DNA of 64,000 bases from Peronospora farinosa (Eukaryota > Oomycota > Peronosporomycetes > Peronosporales > Peronosporaceae). The stretch covers positions 1 through 64,000 of the forward strand of contig CANTFK010000829.1 in the NCBI GenBank assembly GCA_947646735.1, written 5' to 3'. The position numbers and the translations under genes were made by a program. This document shows, in pieces, positions 38,415 through 51,132 of the stretch (positions within the stretch are counted from its first letter, which is position 1; each line of letters begins with the position of its first letter). The notes below the pieces were generated by a model. It did not search any database. It worked only from the letters and a program-made list of their open reading frames with translations, and had not been told where the DNA came from.

Positions 38415-38550
38415 TGAAAAGTAGTTTAGGTGTTAAGATACTACTAAAATGAATGTAAAAATCCCCTCATAAACTGATCACTCAATCCAGATTAGTCAAA
38501 GACCACTGTCTTGCCCTTTACACGACTATAATAATTCGTGATCATCTACA
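38415..38550 (-). repeat. Copia 5' LTR (short)
   Basis: In element sense starts TGTAGATGATCACG and ends CTACTTTTCA, 136 bp. Partner of 33996-34157. Confidence 0.6.
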
Positions 38551-39973
38551 ATTCGAACCGCAGGATTTATACTCGATCAATATTGGAGCTTTTACACCGC
38601 CGCTGCTGCTGGAGATTCATGCTGCAGGACGCTTTTGAGATGCTTTAGCACACAAAACTCTCAAACTAGGCAGAACAATTTCGTGGTGATGACAGATAAT
38701 GATACAGTTACTATCCGCTACTTAGTTGTATTTGGCTCAATTACAACCTCTTGCTGAAGCACAGTTGAGTGAGAACATTAATGCGCTCTACTAAGTATTA
38801 TCGCCAATCTACTTGTTTCATAATGTTAGTCGCTACATCACTCACTCATAGCTATGGCAATGCATTTTGTAAGCCACAAGTGTCTTCGCTGGATGAAGGT
38901 GTGCACTGTATTCTACCGCATCCATCCTCGCCCTAGTCCTCACCCCACGAGTTGTGGTACCTTAAAAGTGACGTCTTCGTAGCGCAAAATGAACACAGTG
39001 TGATCTATGTATTCAGGTTTTCGCAACGCGACATGACATGACACCTCCTGCACTTTTACGACAAAAAAACAGCCTTGTACGGGACATGTCATGATGTGGC
39101 TGGCGCCATACAGCTGGCACATACAATCCGGAAGCGGAAGGCGTCGTAATGACATGCACCCAGGATATTGTGTGCGGAAGCGCCTGGTGGCGCTCTAGCG
39201 ACTTATTGATCCGTCGTTATGTAGGACAAGCGCGGTATCTGGGCAATCACCCAGCATACCATTTTAGTATAATGTATATCTGTATAGAAAGTCATAAGAA
39301 CAGTTAGAAAAAAAGAAAACAGGAAAACAAAAGAAATAGTGGTTAGATCCAGGACATGTATGTTAGTTGATTAGCACTATCGCTTTTAATATACCTAGTG
39401 TACCGCAAATCCTTACATGTAATGGATCACCCTCCGACTATATCAATAAGGGTATAGTCTTCTTTTGCTGATAACAGTGAAAGCAGGCGCCTTAAACCAT
39501 CTATTACACAAGAGACAGAGGAAGCTTATCATGTAACAGGGCATCTAGTTACACGTAAACATTAAGTAATACGAGGCAAATTCGCAGAAGTGCCGTCTAC
39601 ATATCAGTTAAACAAGTGCTTAGTTGAGAAGGAATGAGAATTGTAATATTGTTCAACTATCTTATAAAACTGAATCATTAAAACCTTGTCTTAAGTATTT
39701 AATAGTACAAATATGTATGCTACCTTCGTACCCTCCATTCGTTGCGCGCTTCCATTGATCATTAGTCAGCGCCTTGGTTGATATAATGGCCTATATTAAT
39801 TAATTCGAGAGCATCTTCAACTTCAAGGAGATGCGAGGACAACAATATATGCAAAGATAATATTGTCGAAAATTATTATTTATATTAATATTTTTAGGAA
39901 ATTGTTATATTCACTACCTTTTGGTTAAATCCACTACCTTTTTTAAGCCACCGCTAGATAATAATATTCTTAA
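38551..39973. other. No recognisable feature
   Basis: AT-rich sequence with one minus-strand frame of 71 codons (38940-39155) that I do not recognise. It separates the copia element from the hairpin-repeat array. Confidence 0.4.
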
Positions 39974-42173
39974 CTAGGGTATTTACCCGTCGTTCCGACG
40001 GACACGGTTTTATGCTATTGATACATATATAGGGGTGTTCCCGTCGTTTCGACCGATAGGTGCACAAATTTGACGCTGACCGTATATTGACTAAGGTAAT
40101 TGATTCGTTTTAAAGGTAATGTGTATGAAGGTCAATATATACCTGTCGTTTCAAAAGTTAGGGTGTTTACCCGACGTTTCAACGAACATGGTCTACCTTT
40201 TGACCTGTAAACCCATTAACTTACGTTCGATAATTAGATTGACTTAGGATAAAGATGGATACGAAAATCAATGTGTACTCGACGTTTCGTCAATTTATCA
40301 TTTCATCATCCGTCGTTCCAACGGTACGAAGTTGCATTTATAGACATCTTAAACGCAGCGATTTGCTCAGGTGTATCCCGTCATTTCCGCAAATTAGTAC
40401 GCGAAGTCTACAAAAATAATTTCTTTATTGAGTTTATTTCACGTCGTTTCGATGGAACGCTGCGCGAAGTCGACGCTGCTAAATTGTGTGCCTGTCGCTT
40501 CGACGGAAACGACAGCGAACTCTACGCTAATGGTACATTGTATTATTTAAGGTGTTCACCCGTTGTACCGACGGTGCAAAGTAGTATGTATATCGCAACG
40601 AATTGCTAGGGTATTTACCCGTCGTTCCGACGGGTACCCCTACAGTACATGTATACTGGTCAATCACTCTGCTTAGAATATCAGGTTGAATCAGGTAAAT
40701 TAATAGTTATCAAAGTCAATGTGTATTTAGGCCAATGTAAACCCGTCGTTCCACTGGGTACACATTAGCGAATTTCTGTAACGCTATAATATACAGTCAT
40801 TTATTTTTAGATAATTCCTGCACGCTAGTAAATCGATGGACGATTGCATCATGTTTCGTCGACCCACCTCTTTTATGGTGTTTACCCGTCGTTTTGATGG
40901 TGCAAAGTATAAAATATTGGCGCGTCAAACGCCCCGATTTGCTAGGGTGTATACCCGTCATTCCGACGGATATAGTGCGCAAGTCGACGCTGGTAATATA
41001 CTGACCTTTATATCATCGATTTACCAATTTGGTTGACTACATTAAAATGATGATATAAAGGTCAATGTGTACTCGTCGTTTTAACGGACATGGTGACTAA
41101 AGTTTGCCTTTTGACCTTCGATTCAACATTTTCCCTTACAATGTTAAGGTAAAGTAATGGGTATGAGATTCAATGTGTATTCGTCGTTCCGACGGATAGT
41201 AGCGTGCCGACCGAATAGACAGATGTAATTATGTATACAGGACCGAATATAATTTTTTCTATGTGTGTCAATCAATTTTTAATACACCTTTTTGCCTGTG
41301 TGCAGCTTTATGATAGTGCCCGTTGTTCCGACGGATAGGTGCGCGAATCTACGCTGATAGAACCCTAGCCCACCATATATCTTAAAATAGGGATGGTCAC
41401 TCGTCGTTCCGACGGACATGGTGAGCAAACATCTGCTAAATAATTTTCGTACCCACTTATTATTCTGGTTGAGTCAGGTAATTGATACATATGAAGTCAA
41501 TAAGTATGAAAGTCAACGTCTACCTGTCGACGCTGGTCAATGTGTACCTGTCGTTTCGCAGGACCATGTGTACCCGTCGTTCCAAATGACACAGTAAGCG
41601 AAGTCGTCGTTTGATCTTCGTACCCATCTCTTTACTTCTATATATGCGGTTTAATAAGGTAAAGTTATCGGTATAAAGGTGGATGTAAGTCCGTCATGCA
41701 GAATGTCCGGTTGACTCAGATAAATGAATAAGTATGATGCACTACATTTGATTCGATTCGCTTTTTGTAACTGCACCCACTCTAATATGATCACTAAGCT
41801 TGCTTTTGCCAACTTTAAACTGTATTATTAAAGCACTGAACCAATGTTTGGAATAATTGTAAAGCATGTGTCTCATCTAATATATCTAAGAAATGCTGTG
41901 TTTGATATAGCAATATGTAATGATGAATATGAACACGTATGTGTGCAATCGTTTCGTATATAAGTGTTATAGATAGAAGCCGACATATGGACACTCTAAT
42001 ATGGAAATCGCACATGTAATTATTAACACAAAAAGGCAAACTCTGCCAATGCGTTATGAGCCAAAAATGCATAATTAGCCAATCCAAAATGAGCGAATAA
42101 TGCAAAAGTAGCCAATCCGAATGCCGGAAAAGGTTTAAACGGACGGACGGACAGTATTCTTTTATTATATAGA
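39974..42173 (-). mobile_element. Helitron-like non-autonomous element H1, both ends present
   Basis: On the minus strand the element starts TCTATATAATAAAAG at 42173, preceded by A, and ends with the hairpin CCGTCG-GAA-CGACGG (40001-39987), nine bases, then CTAG (39977-39974), followed by T. TC at the start, a hairpin 5-12 nt before a CTRR end, and insertion between A and T are the Helitron signature. No Rep or helicase is encoded, so it would need a helper. The interior is a chain of diverged units, each carrying the same hairpin. The small ORFs inside are by-products of the repeats. Confidence 0.55.
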
Positions 42174-44298
42174 TTTTTGGATTGGCTGATTCTGCATTTT
42201 TGGCTCATTTTGCAATGGCTGACTATGCATTTTTGTATCGATAATTACATGTGCGATCTCCATAACAGAGTGTTTATAGGTCGTGCTTCTATCTATAACA
42301 CTTATATACGAAACGATTGCACACATACGTGTTCATATACATCATTACATATTGCAATATCAAACACATCATTTCTTAGATATGTTAGATGAGACACATG
42401 CTTTCACTTCGTTTTTAAAACATAGACTCAGGGCTCAACTAATACACTTCAACGTGGCAAAAGCAAGCGTATTGATCTAGTTAAGGTGGATGCAGTTACA
42501 AAAAGCGAATCGAATCAAATGTAGTGCATCATACTTATTCATTTATCTGATTCAACCGGACATTCTGCATGACGGGCTTACATCCACCTTTATACCGATA
42601 ACTTTACCTTATTAAACCGCATATATAGAAGTAAAGAGATGGGTACGAAGATCAAACGACGACTTCGCTTACTGTGTCATTTGGAACGACGGGTACACAT
42701 GGTCCTGCGAAACGACAGGTACACATTGACCAGCGTCGACAGGTAGACGTTGACTTTCATACTTATTGACTTCATATGTATCAATTACCTGACTCAACCA
42801 GAATAATAAGTGGGTACGAAAATTATTTAGCAGATGGTTGCTCACCATGTCCGTCGGAACGACGAGTGACCATCCCTGTTTTAAGATATATGGTGGGCTA
42901 GGGTTCTATCAGCGTAGATTCGCGCACCTATCCGTCGGAACAACGGGCACTATCATAAAGCTGCACACAGGCAAAAAGGTGTATTAAAAATTGATTGACA
43001 CACATAGAAAAAATTATATTCGGTCCTGTATACATAATTACATCTGTCTATTCGGTCGGCACGCTACTATCCGTCGGAACGACGAATACACATTGAATCT
43101 CATACCCATTACTTTACCTTAACATTGTAAGGGAAAATGTTGGATTCGAAGGTCAAAAGGCAAACTTTAGTCACCATGTCCGTTAAAACGACGAGTACAC
43201 ATTGACCTTTATATCATCATTTTAATGTAGTCAACCAAATTGGTAAATCGATGATATAAAGGTCAGTATATTACCAGCGTCGACTTGCGCACTATATCCG
43301 TCGGAATGACGGGTATACATCCTAGCAAATCGGGGCGTTTGACGCGCTAACATTTTATACTTTGCACCATCAAAACGACGGGTAAACACCATAAAAGAGG
43401 TGGGTCGATGAAACATGATGCAATCGTCCATCGATTTACTAGCGTGCAGGAATTATCTAAAAATAAATGACTGTATATTATAGCGTTACAGAAATTCGCT
43501 AATGTGTACCCAGTGGAACGACGGGTTTACATTGGCCTAAATACACATTGACTTTGATAACTATTAATTTACCTGATTTAGCAGAGTGATTGACAAGTAT
43601 ACATCTACTGTAGGGGTATCCGTCGGTACGACGGGTAAATACCCTAGCAATTCGTTGCGATATACATACTACTTTGCACCGTCGGTACAACGGGTGAACA
43701 CCTTAAATAATACAATGTACCATTAGCGTAGAGTTCGCTGTCATTTCCGTCGAAGCGACAGGCACACAATTTAGCAGCGTCGACTTCGCGCAGCGTTCCA
43801 TCGAAACGACGTGATATAAACTCAATAAAGAAATTATTTTCGTAGACTTCGCGTACTAAATTCGCAGAAATGACGGGTAAACACCCTAGCCAATCGCTGC
43901 GTTTAAGATGTCTATAAATGCAACTTCGTACCGTTGGAACGACGGATGATGAAATGATAAATTGACGAAACGTCGAGCACACATTGACCTTCGTATCCAT
44001 CTTTATCCTAAGTCAATCTAATTATCGAACGTAAGTTAATGGGTTTACAGGTCAAAAGGTAGACCATGTTCGTTGAAACGTCGGGTAAACACCCTAACCT
44101 TCGACACGACAGGCACACATTGACATTCATACACATTACACTTAAAACTAATCAATCACCAAAGTCAATCTACGATCAGCGTCAAATTTGTGCACCTATC
44201 GGTCGAAACGACGGGAACACCCCTATATATGTACCCCTATATATGTAAAAAAAATAGCATAAAACCATGTCCGTCGGACCGACGGGTACACACCCTAG
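39974..44298. repeat. Large inverted repeat, arms about 2.1 kb
   Basis: 39974-42120 and 42180-44298 are near-identical reverse complements around a centre at about 42130. For example, the 112-codon plus frame at 40271-40609 reappears on the minus strand at 43644-43982. The arms are H1 and H2. Confidence 0.85.
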
Positions 44299-44617
44299 CA
44301 ATTCGTTGCGATTAAGATGCCATTATATTATACTTTGCACCTTCCGAACGACGGGTGAACATCATAAAAGAGGTGGGTCGATGAAACATGGTGCAATCGT
44401 CTATCGATTCACTAGGGTGTAGGTTTCATCTAAAAATAAATGACTAGATATTAACGCGTTCCAAATATTCGTGAGTTTGTATCCGGTGGAATGACGGGTT
44501 TACATTGAGCTGAATACACATTGACCTCAATACCTATTAATTTACCTAATTTAACCTGATATTCTAAGCAGAGTGATTGACCAGTATATCCGTCGGAACG
44601 ACGGGTAAATACCCTCG
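42174..44617 (+). mobile_element. Helitron-like copy H2, 5'-truncated, inverted relative to H1
   Basis: Mirror image of H1 from about 42174 to CCCTAG at 44293-44298, with only a few percent visible differences, then a further hairpin unit to a final CCCTCG at 44617. It lacks the first about 50 bases of the family, including the GAATACTGTCCG stretch. The next copy starts immediately after. Confidence 0.5.
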
Positions 44618-46889
44618 TCTATATAATAAAAGAATACTGTCCGTCCGTCCGTCCGTCTGTCCGTTTGATCCTTTTCCGGCATTCGGATTGGCTACTTTTG
44701 CATTATTCGCTAATTTTGGATTGGCTTATTATGCCTTTTTGGCTCATTTTGCATTGGCAGAGTTTGCTTTTAAAGTACACGTGCGATCTCCATATCTGAG
44801 CGTCCACATGTCGGCTTCTATCTAATACATTAATATACGAAACGACGTGATGATATTTGATAATAACACAGCTTATCTATAAGAAATAGATAAGACACAT
44901 GCTTTATCATCATTTTAATTCATGTGCTCAGTGCTTGAATAATACACTAGAAAGTTGGCAAAAGCAAGCGTTCTCATCAGTTAGTATTGAATTGCTTACA
45001 ATAAGTGATGTGGCCCATATGTGTTGCATTTGCATTTTGTATATATTGTTACGTGAGCAGATTTCCGTAATAGAATTTAGTCCATCCCCGGGTATCCTTA
45101 TGTCGTGCTTCTATCTATAAAATCAATATACGAAACGATGGCACACTTAAATGTTCATATGCATCATTACATTCTGCAATATCAAATACAGCTTTTTTAG
45201 AATAGTAGATGAGACACATGCTTTTGATTTGTTTTTAAAACACGAAAGTCCGTGCTCAACTAATACACTAAAACGCGGCAAAAGCAAGCGTAGTGATCAG
45301 GTTCAAGTGGATGCAGGTACAATAAGCAAATCGAGTCAAATGTAATGCATCATACTTATTCATTTACCTAAGTCAACCGGACATTCTCAGTACGGAACGA
45401 CGGGTTTACATTCACCTTCATACCCATCAATTCATCTATTGAACCGGATATATAGAAGTAAAATGATGGGTACGAAAATCAAAAGACAGACTTTGCTTAC
45501 TGTGTCCGTCAAAACGACGGGTACCCACATTGATCTGCGAAACGACAGGTATACATTGGTCGGCGTCGACGCGTACATTTTGACTTTTTTACACATTGAC
45601 CATCAACTATATTGATTTACATATGTAAACTGGATATATAATAAGGTTAAGTGGTGGGTCAATATGCTATCAGCGTAAAATTTGCGCACCCATATGTCGG
45701 AACGACGGATAAAGACCCTAGACCTCAGCAATAAATTTTGTCGGACATCCATTTATAGAAATGGGTATCGTGACTAAAAATTTGTACAGTAAAATCTTCA
45801 TAATAACTCCGTCTATATCATGCTATAGAATTAAATGGAAATGCACGAAACGACGGGTACACATTGCCTTTTACACCTATCACTTAACCATAGCCGAAAT
45901 GATATGTTAAGTAAATGATGCATATGTATACTACTTCGCACTGTCGGAACGACCGGTGAATGCCCTAACAAAACGCTGCGTTAAAGTTGCCCATATACTA
46001 TTAGCGTAATTTTTGCACGCATGTCCAACGAGTGAATACTCAAGCAAATCACTGCGCTTATGTGTCCTATAAAATCTAATATGCACCTTCGGAACGACGT
46101 GTAAACATCCTAGCAGATTGTTGCGCTTACAAATCCTGTATATACAACTTCGTGCCGTTGGAACGACGGGTGATCAAATAAAACCTTTACGAAACGTCGA
46201 GTACACATTGCCTTCATATTTATCTATACCCTGAGTCAATCTAATTATCTAACGTTATATTATGAATTTACAGGTCAAAAGGCGGAGCATGTTCGTTTTT
46301 ACGACGGGTGATACCCTAACTTTTGAAACGACATGTACGCATTGACCTTCATACACATTATCTTTTGAACTAATAAAATACCGAAGTTAATATACGATCA
46401 GCGTCAAATTTGTGTACCTATCGGTCGAAACGACGGGAACACCCCTATACATGTATTATTAGCATAAAACCATGTCCGTCGGAACGTCATGTGATTACCC
46501 TAGCAAAATCGCTGCGCTTAAGATGCCTAACTATACTACTCCCATGTCGGAACGACGAATGAATACCCTAGCAATTCGCTGCGTTTAAAATGCCTATATG
46601 TTCTACTTCGCACCGTCAGAACGACGGGTGAATACCCTAATTTGTTGCAAAACTTCAGTTTGATTTATACTAATAAGCAAACAAATTTCCGTAACAGATC
46701 TCAGCATCAAAAAAACTGTTTGACCAACATTCAATTTTTTTATAAGCAAATAAACTTATATATATGGTCTGCGGTCACCTTTCCGTCGGAACGACAGGTA
46801 AACGCTCTAGCAAATCGCTGCGTTTTATGAAGATGCCTACAGTATTGATAATCATTTCGCACCGTCGGAACGACGGGTAAATACCCTCG
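44618..46889 (+). mobile_element. Helitron-like copy H3
   Basis: Starts TCTATATAATAAAAG directly after the end of H2 and runs to hairpin CCGTCG-GAA-CGACGG (46862-46876) and CTCG at 46886-46889, a one-base change from CTAG. The start shows a GTCCGTCCGTCC run as in H1. The interior holds more diverged hairpin units. Confidence 0.5.
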
Positions 46890-47370
46890 TTAAAACGGAA
46901 AAAGAATTTAGCCAATCCGAATGCCGGAAAAGGATCAAACGGACGGACAGACAGACAGTATTCTTTTATTATACTAGGGTATTTACCCGTCGTTCCGACG
47001 GTGCGAAAAGAAATATCGATACTGTAGGCATCTTCAAAAAATGCAGCGTTTTGCTAGGGCGTTTACCTGTCGTTCCGACGGAAAGGTGACTGCAGACCAT
47101 ATATATAAGTTTTTTTGCTTATAAAAAAATTGAATGTTGGTCAAACAGTTTTTTTGATGCTGAGATCTGTTACGGAAATTTGTTTGCTTATTAGTATAAA
47201 TCAAACTGAAGTTTTGCAACAAATTAGGTATTCACCCGTCGTTCTGACGGTGCGAAGTAGAACATATAGGCATTTTAAACGCAGCGAATTGCTAGGGTAT
47301 TCACCCGTTGTTCCGACATGGGAGTAGTATAGTTAGGCATCTTAAGCGCAGCGATTTTGCTAGAGTGTTC
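46490..47370. repeat. Inverted repeat, arms about 400 bp
   Basis: 46490-46900 mirrors 46960-47370, centre about 46932. The same small frame (MLQNFSLIYTNKQTNFRNRS) appears on plus at 46642 and on minus from 47222. The arms are the 3' ends of H3 and H5 with the H4 fragment between. Confidence 0.85.
46910..46973 (-). mobile_element. Helitron-like 5'-end fragment H4
   Basis: About 64 bases of the family start (minus strand: TATAATAAAAGAATACTGTC, then the TCCGTTTGATCC and CCGGCATTCGGATTGGCTAA parts), cut off at 46910. It sits between H3 and H5. Confidence 0.45.
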
Positions 47371-48741
47371 ACACGTCGTTTCGAAGGACATGGTGCCTGG
47401 AAATGTTCGAACCCATATTTCTGGCTGAGTAAGATTAAGTGAGTGGTATAAATATCAATGTGTACTTGCGTTACGTTGATTTTCTAATTAGATAGCATAT
47501 GAACGGAGTTATTATATAGATTTTACTACACAAATTTCAGTACTGCTATAGATGGATGTACGCAACATTTATTGATAGACGTAATACATATGACTAATCT
47601 AAATAATAGTGACGGCAATCTGCTTACAGAATCTGTTTACGTTAGTGCAAATTTGTAAGGGTGTCTTTCGGTCGTTGCGACGGAAAGGTCCGACGAATAG
47701 GTGCTCCAATTTTACGCTGACAGTATATATGCCCATCACTTTGCCTTAAAATATTTGGTTGACTCCGGTAAATTACTAAATATCAAAGTCAGTACTCAGG
47801 CCAATGTAAACCCTTCGTTCCATCGGGTACCCATTAGCGAATTTCTATAACGCGTTAATATACAGTCATTTATTTTTAAATGATGCCTGTACCCGGTGAA
47901 TCGATGGATGATATCATCATGGTTCCATCAGCCTACGTCTGTTAGTGTGTTCCACCGTCATGCTGACAAATTGCTAATAGTTCACCCGTCGTACCGACGG
48001 CCATTCGTGCGAAGTTGACGCTAAAAGTATAGAAACATATTAAACGTAGCGCTTCGCAAGGAATATGTACCCTTAGATTCGACGGACCAAGTGCGCGCAA
48101 TTTAAATATATATATTTTATACTGTATAAAGGAATGAAAGTCGGTGTATCAATTAGCTGTTGTGCTGCTACTTGAACCTGTATGCAGCTTGTGGATGGTG
48201 CCCGTCGTTCCGACAAATAGGTGCGCGAATTCTACGTGGATAGTATATTGACCTATCACTTTACTTTTATATATTTGGTTAAATCAGGTGATTGCTACCT
48301 ATGAAGTCAATGTATAATAAAGTCAAGGTGTCTGAAAGTTAAGGTGTACATGTCGACACTGGTCAATGTCTACCTGTCTTATTAGATGTCCTACAGATAT
48401 TTTGCAAAACCTTAAACTTTGACCCACATCTATTGGTCTTCTTTACATCTTACAATATTATTTCAGTCATGCTATACCTCATTATATATCCAGTTTACTT
48501 AAGTAAATAAATATAGGTGATAGTCAATGTGTAAGAAGAGCACAGTATATTTGTCGTTCCAAAGGTCAATTTGTATCCGTCGTTCCGACGGAGTAATAGT
48601 GCAACATGCAAAGTCAGCCATTGCAAAATGAGCCAAAAAGGCATAGTCAGCCAATCCAAAATTAGCGAATAATGCAAAAATAGCCAATCCGAATGCCGGA
48701 AAAGGATCAAACGGACGGACACTATTCTTTTATTATATAGA
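46974..48741 (-). mobile_element. Helitron-like copy H5
   Basis: Minus strand: starts TCTATATAATAAAAG at 48741, ends with hairpin, GTAAATACC and CTAG at 46977-46974. Its last about 400 bp are the mirror image of the end of H3 (see 46490-47370). Confidence 0.5.
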
Positions 48742-48752
48742 TAGAAGATAGA

Positions 48753-51132
48753 CGAGGGTGTGTACCCGTCGTTCCGACGGATACTTCTACAGTACATGTA
48801 TATTGGTGAATCACTTTGCTTAGAATATCAGCTGAAATTAGGTAAATTGATAGGTATTGAAGTCAATGTGTATTCAGGCCAATGTAAACCCGTCGTTCCG
48901 CCGGGTACAAATTTGACAAATTTCTGTAACGCGTTAATATACAGTCATTTACTTTTATGTATGCCTGAATCCTGATGAATCGACAGACGATTGCACCATG
49001 CTTCATCTGCCCACCTCTTTTATGGTGTTCATTCATCGTTCTGATGGTGCAAAGTAGAGTATATTGGCATGTTAAACGCAGCGATTTGCTAAGATGTATA
49101 CCCGTCATTCCGATGGATATAGTGCGCAAGTCAGCGCCTGTAATATATTGATCTATAAAACATCGTTTTACCATTTTGGTTGACTACAATAATATGATGA
49201 CATAAAGGTCAAATGTGTACTCGTCGTTCCAACGGACATGGTGACAAATTTTTGCCTTTTGACCTTCGAACCCAACATTTTACCTTACACTATTAAGGTA
49301 AAGTGATGGGTATAAGGTTCAATGTGCATCCGTCGTCCCGACGGATAGTAACGTGCGGATCGAATATATCGATGTAATTATGTATACAGGACCGTATGTA
49401 ATTTCTTCTATGTCTGTCAATCAATTTATAATACAACATTTTACCTGTGTGCAGCTTTTGGTAGTGCCCATTTGTTCCGTCGGATAGGGGCGCGATTCTA
49501 CGCTGATAGTACCCTGGCCCACCATATATCTTAACATAGATATGCTCACCCGTCATTCTGACGGAAACGTGTGTAAAATCTGCCTGTAAAAGTTCGCACC
49601 CATCTGCTTACTTTAGTATATCCGGTTGACTCAGTAATGTGATGGATATGAAATTCAATGTGTACCCGTCGTTATAATGGTTTATCGTTTATTTATATAG
49701 CATGATAGACGGAGTTGTTATAAAGATTTAACTATACAAATTTCAGTTATGCTACCCACTCCTATAGATGGATGTCCGAAAGAATTTATTGCTATACCTG
49801 ATACATATTACTAATTGAAATAAAAAGTGATGAAATTCTGCTTGCGTTAATGCAAATAAGTAAAAGTGCTCAGCCATCGCTGCGACGATAAGGTCCGAAA
49901 GGACCATAAATAAAATTAATTACATGAAAAGGACCGAATGTTGGTGTGTCAATCAACTTTTTTCATGCTACTTTCAGATTATCTGCAGCTTTTTGATACT
50001 AAAGTCTAGGACTCTTAATCCGTCGTCCCGACATATGGGTGCGCAAATTTTACGCTGATAGCATATTGACCCACCATTTACCCTTATTTTATATCCAGTT
50101 TACTAAGGTAAATTAATATATTTATGTTCAATGTGTAAAAAAGACAATGTGTACGCGTCGACGTCGACCAATGTATACCTGTAGTTTCGCAGATCAATGT
50201 GTGTACCCGTCGTTTTGACGGACACAGTAAGCAAAGTCTGTCTTTTGATTTTCGTACCCATCTCTTTACTTCTATATATTCGGTTCAATAAGGTAAAGTT
50301 ATCGGTATGAAGGTGAATGTAAACCCGTCGTTTCGTACTATAGAATGTCTGGTTGACTTAGGTAAATGAATAAGTATGATGCATTACATTTGACTCGATT
50401 TGCTTATTGTACCTGCATCCACTTGAACCTGATCACTACGCTTGCTTTTGCCACTTTGTAGTATAGTCGTTGAGCATGGAGCCCATGTTTTGACTAACGA
50501 ATCGAAAGCATATGTCTCATCTAATATATTTTAAAAAAGCTGTGTTTATTATTGCAGTATGTCATGATGCATATGAACATTTATGTGTGCCATCGTTTCG
50601 TATATACATTTTATAGATAGAAGCACGACATAAGGACACCCGGGGATGGACTAAATTCTATTACGGAAATCTGCTCACGTAACAATATATACAAAATGCA
50701 AATACAACACATTTGGGTCACATCACTTATTGTAAGCAATTCAATACAACCTGATAAGAACGCTTGCTTTTGCCACCTTTCTAGTGTATTAATAAAGCAC
50801 TGAGCCCATAAAGTAAAACGATTATAAAGCATGTGTCTCATCTTATATTTATAAATAAGCTGTGTTTGTATCAAATATGAACACGTATGTGTGCAATCGT
50901 TTCGTATATAAGTGTTATAGATAGAAGCCGACATATGGACATTCTGTTATGGAGATCGCACATGTAATTATCGATACAAAAATGCATAGTCAGCCATTGC
51001 AAAATCAGCCAAAAATGCAAAATCAGCCAATCCAAAATTAGCAAATAATGCAACAGTAGCCAATCCGAATGCCGGAAAAGGATCAAACGGACAGACGGAC
51101 GGAGGACGGACAGTATTCTTTTATTATATAGA
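48753..51132 (-). mobile_element. Helitron-like copy H6
   Basis: Minus strand: starts TCTATATAATAAAAG at 51132, ends CCCTCG with the last base at 48753, hairpin at about 48766-48780. Twelve filler bases separate it from H5. Confidence 0.5.

Larger units (their letters stand above)
33996..38550 (-). mobile_element. Decayed Ty1/copia element
   Basis: Minus-strand element in the copia order: short 5' LTR (38415-38550), gag, protease, integrase, RT, RNase H, 3' LTR (33996-34157). The integrase before RT order is diagnostic of copia. A polypurine tract AAAGGAGAG directly precedes the 3' LTR at 34158-34166, and TGGCAGCACAGAG two bases after the 5' LTR (38412 downwards) is a candidate primer-binding site. 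Many stops and frameshifts. No target duplication is visible, so outer ends are approximate. Confidence 0.8.

Noticed and set aside
40271..40609. 112-codon frame repeated at 43644 and partly at 52444, as a possible conserved gene
   Set aside because: It follows the duplicated Helitron-like copies exactly, starts and ends inside hairpin units, and has no protein-like composition.
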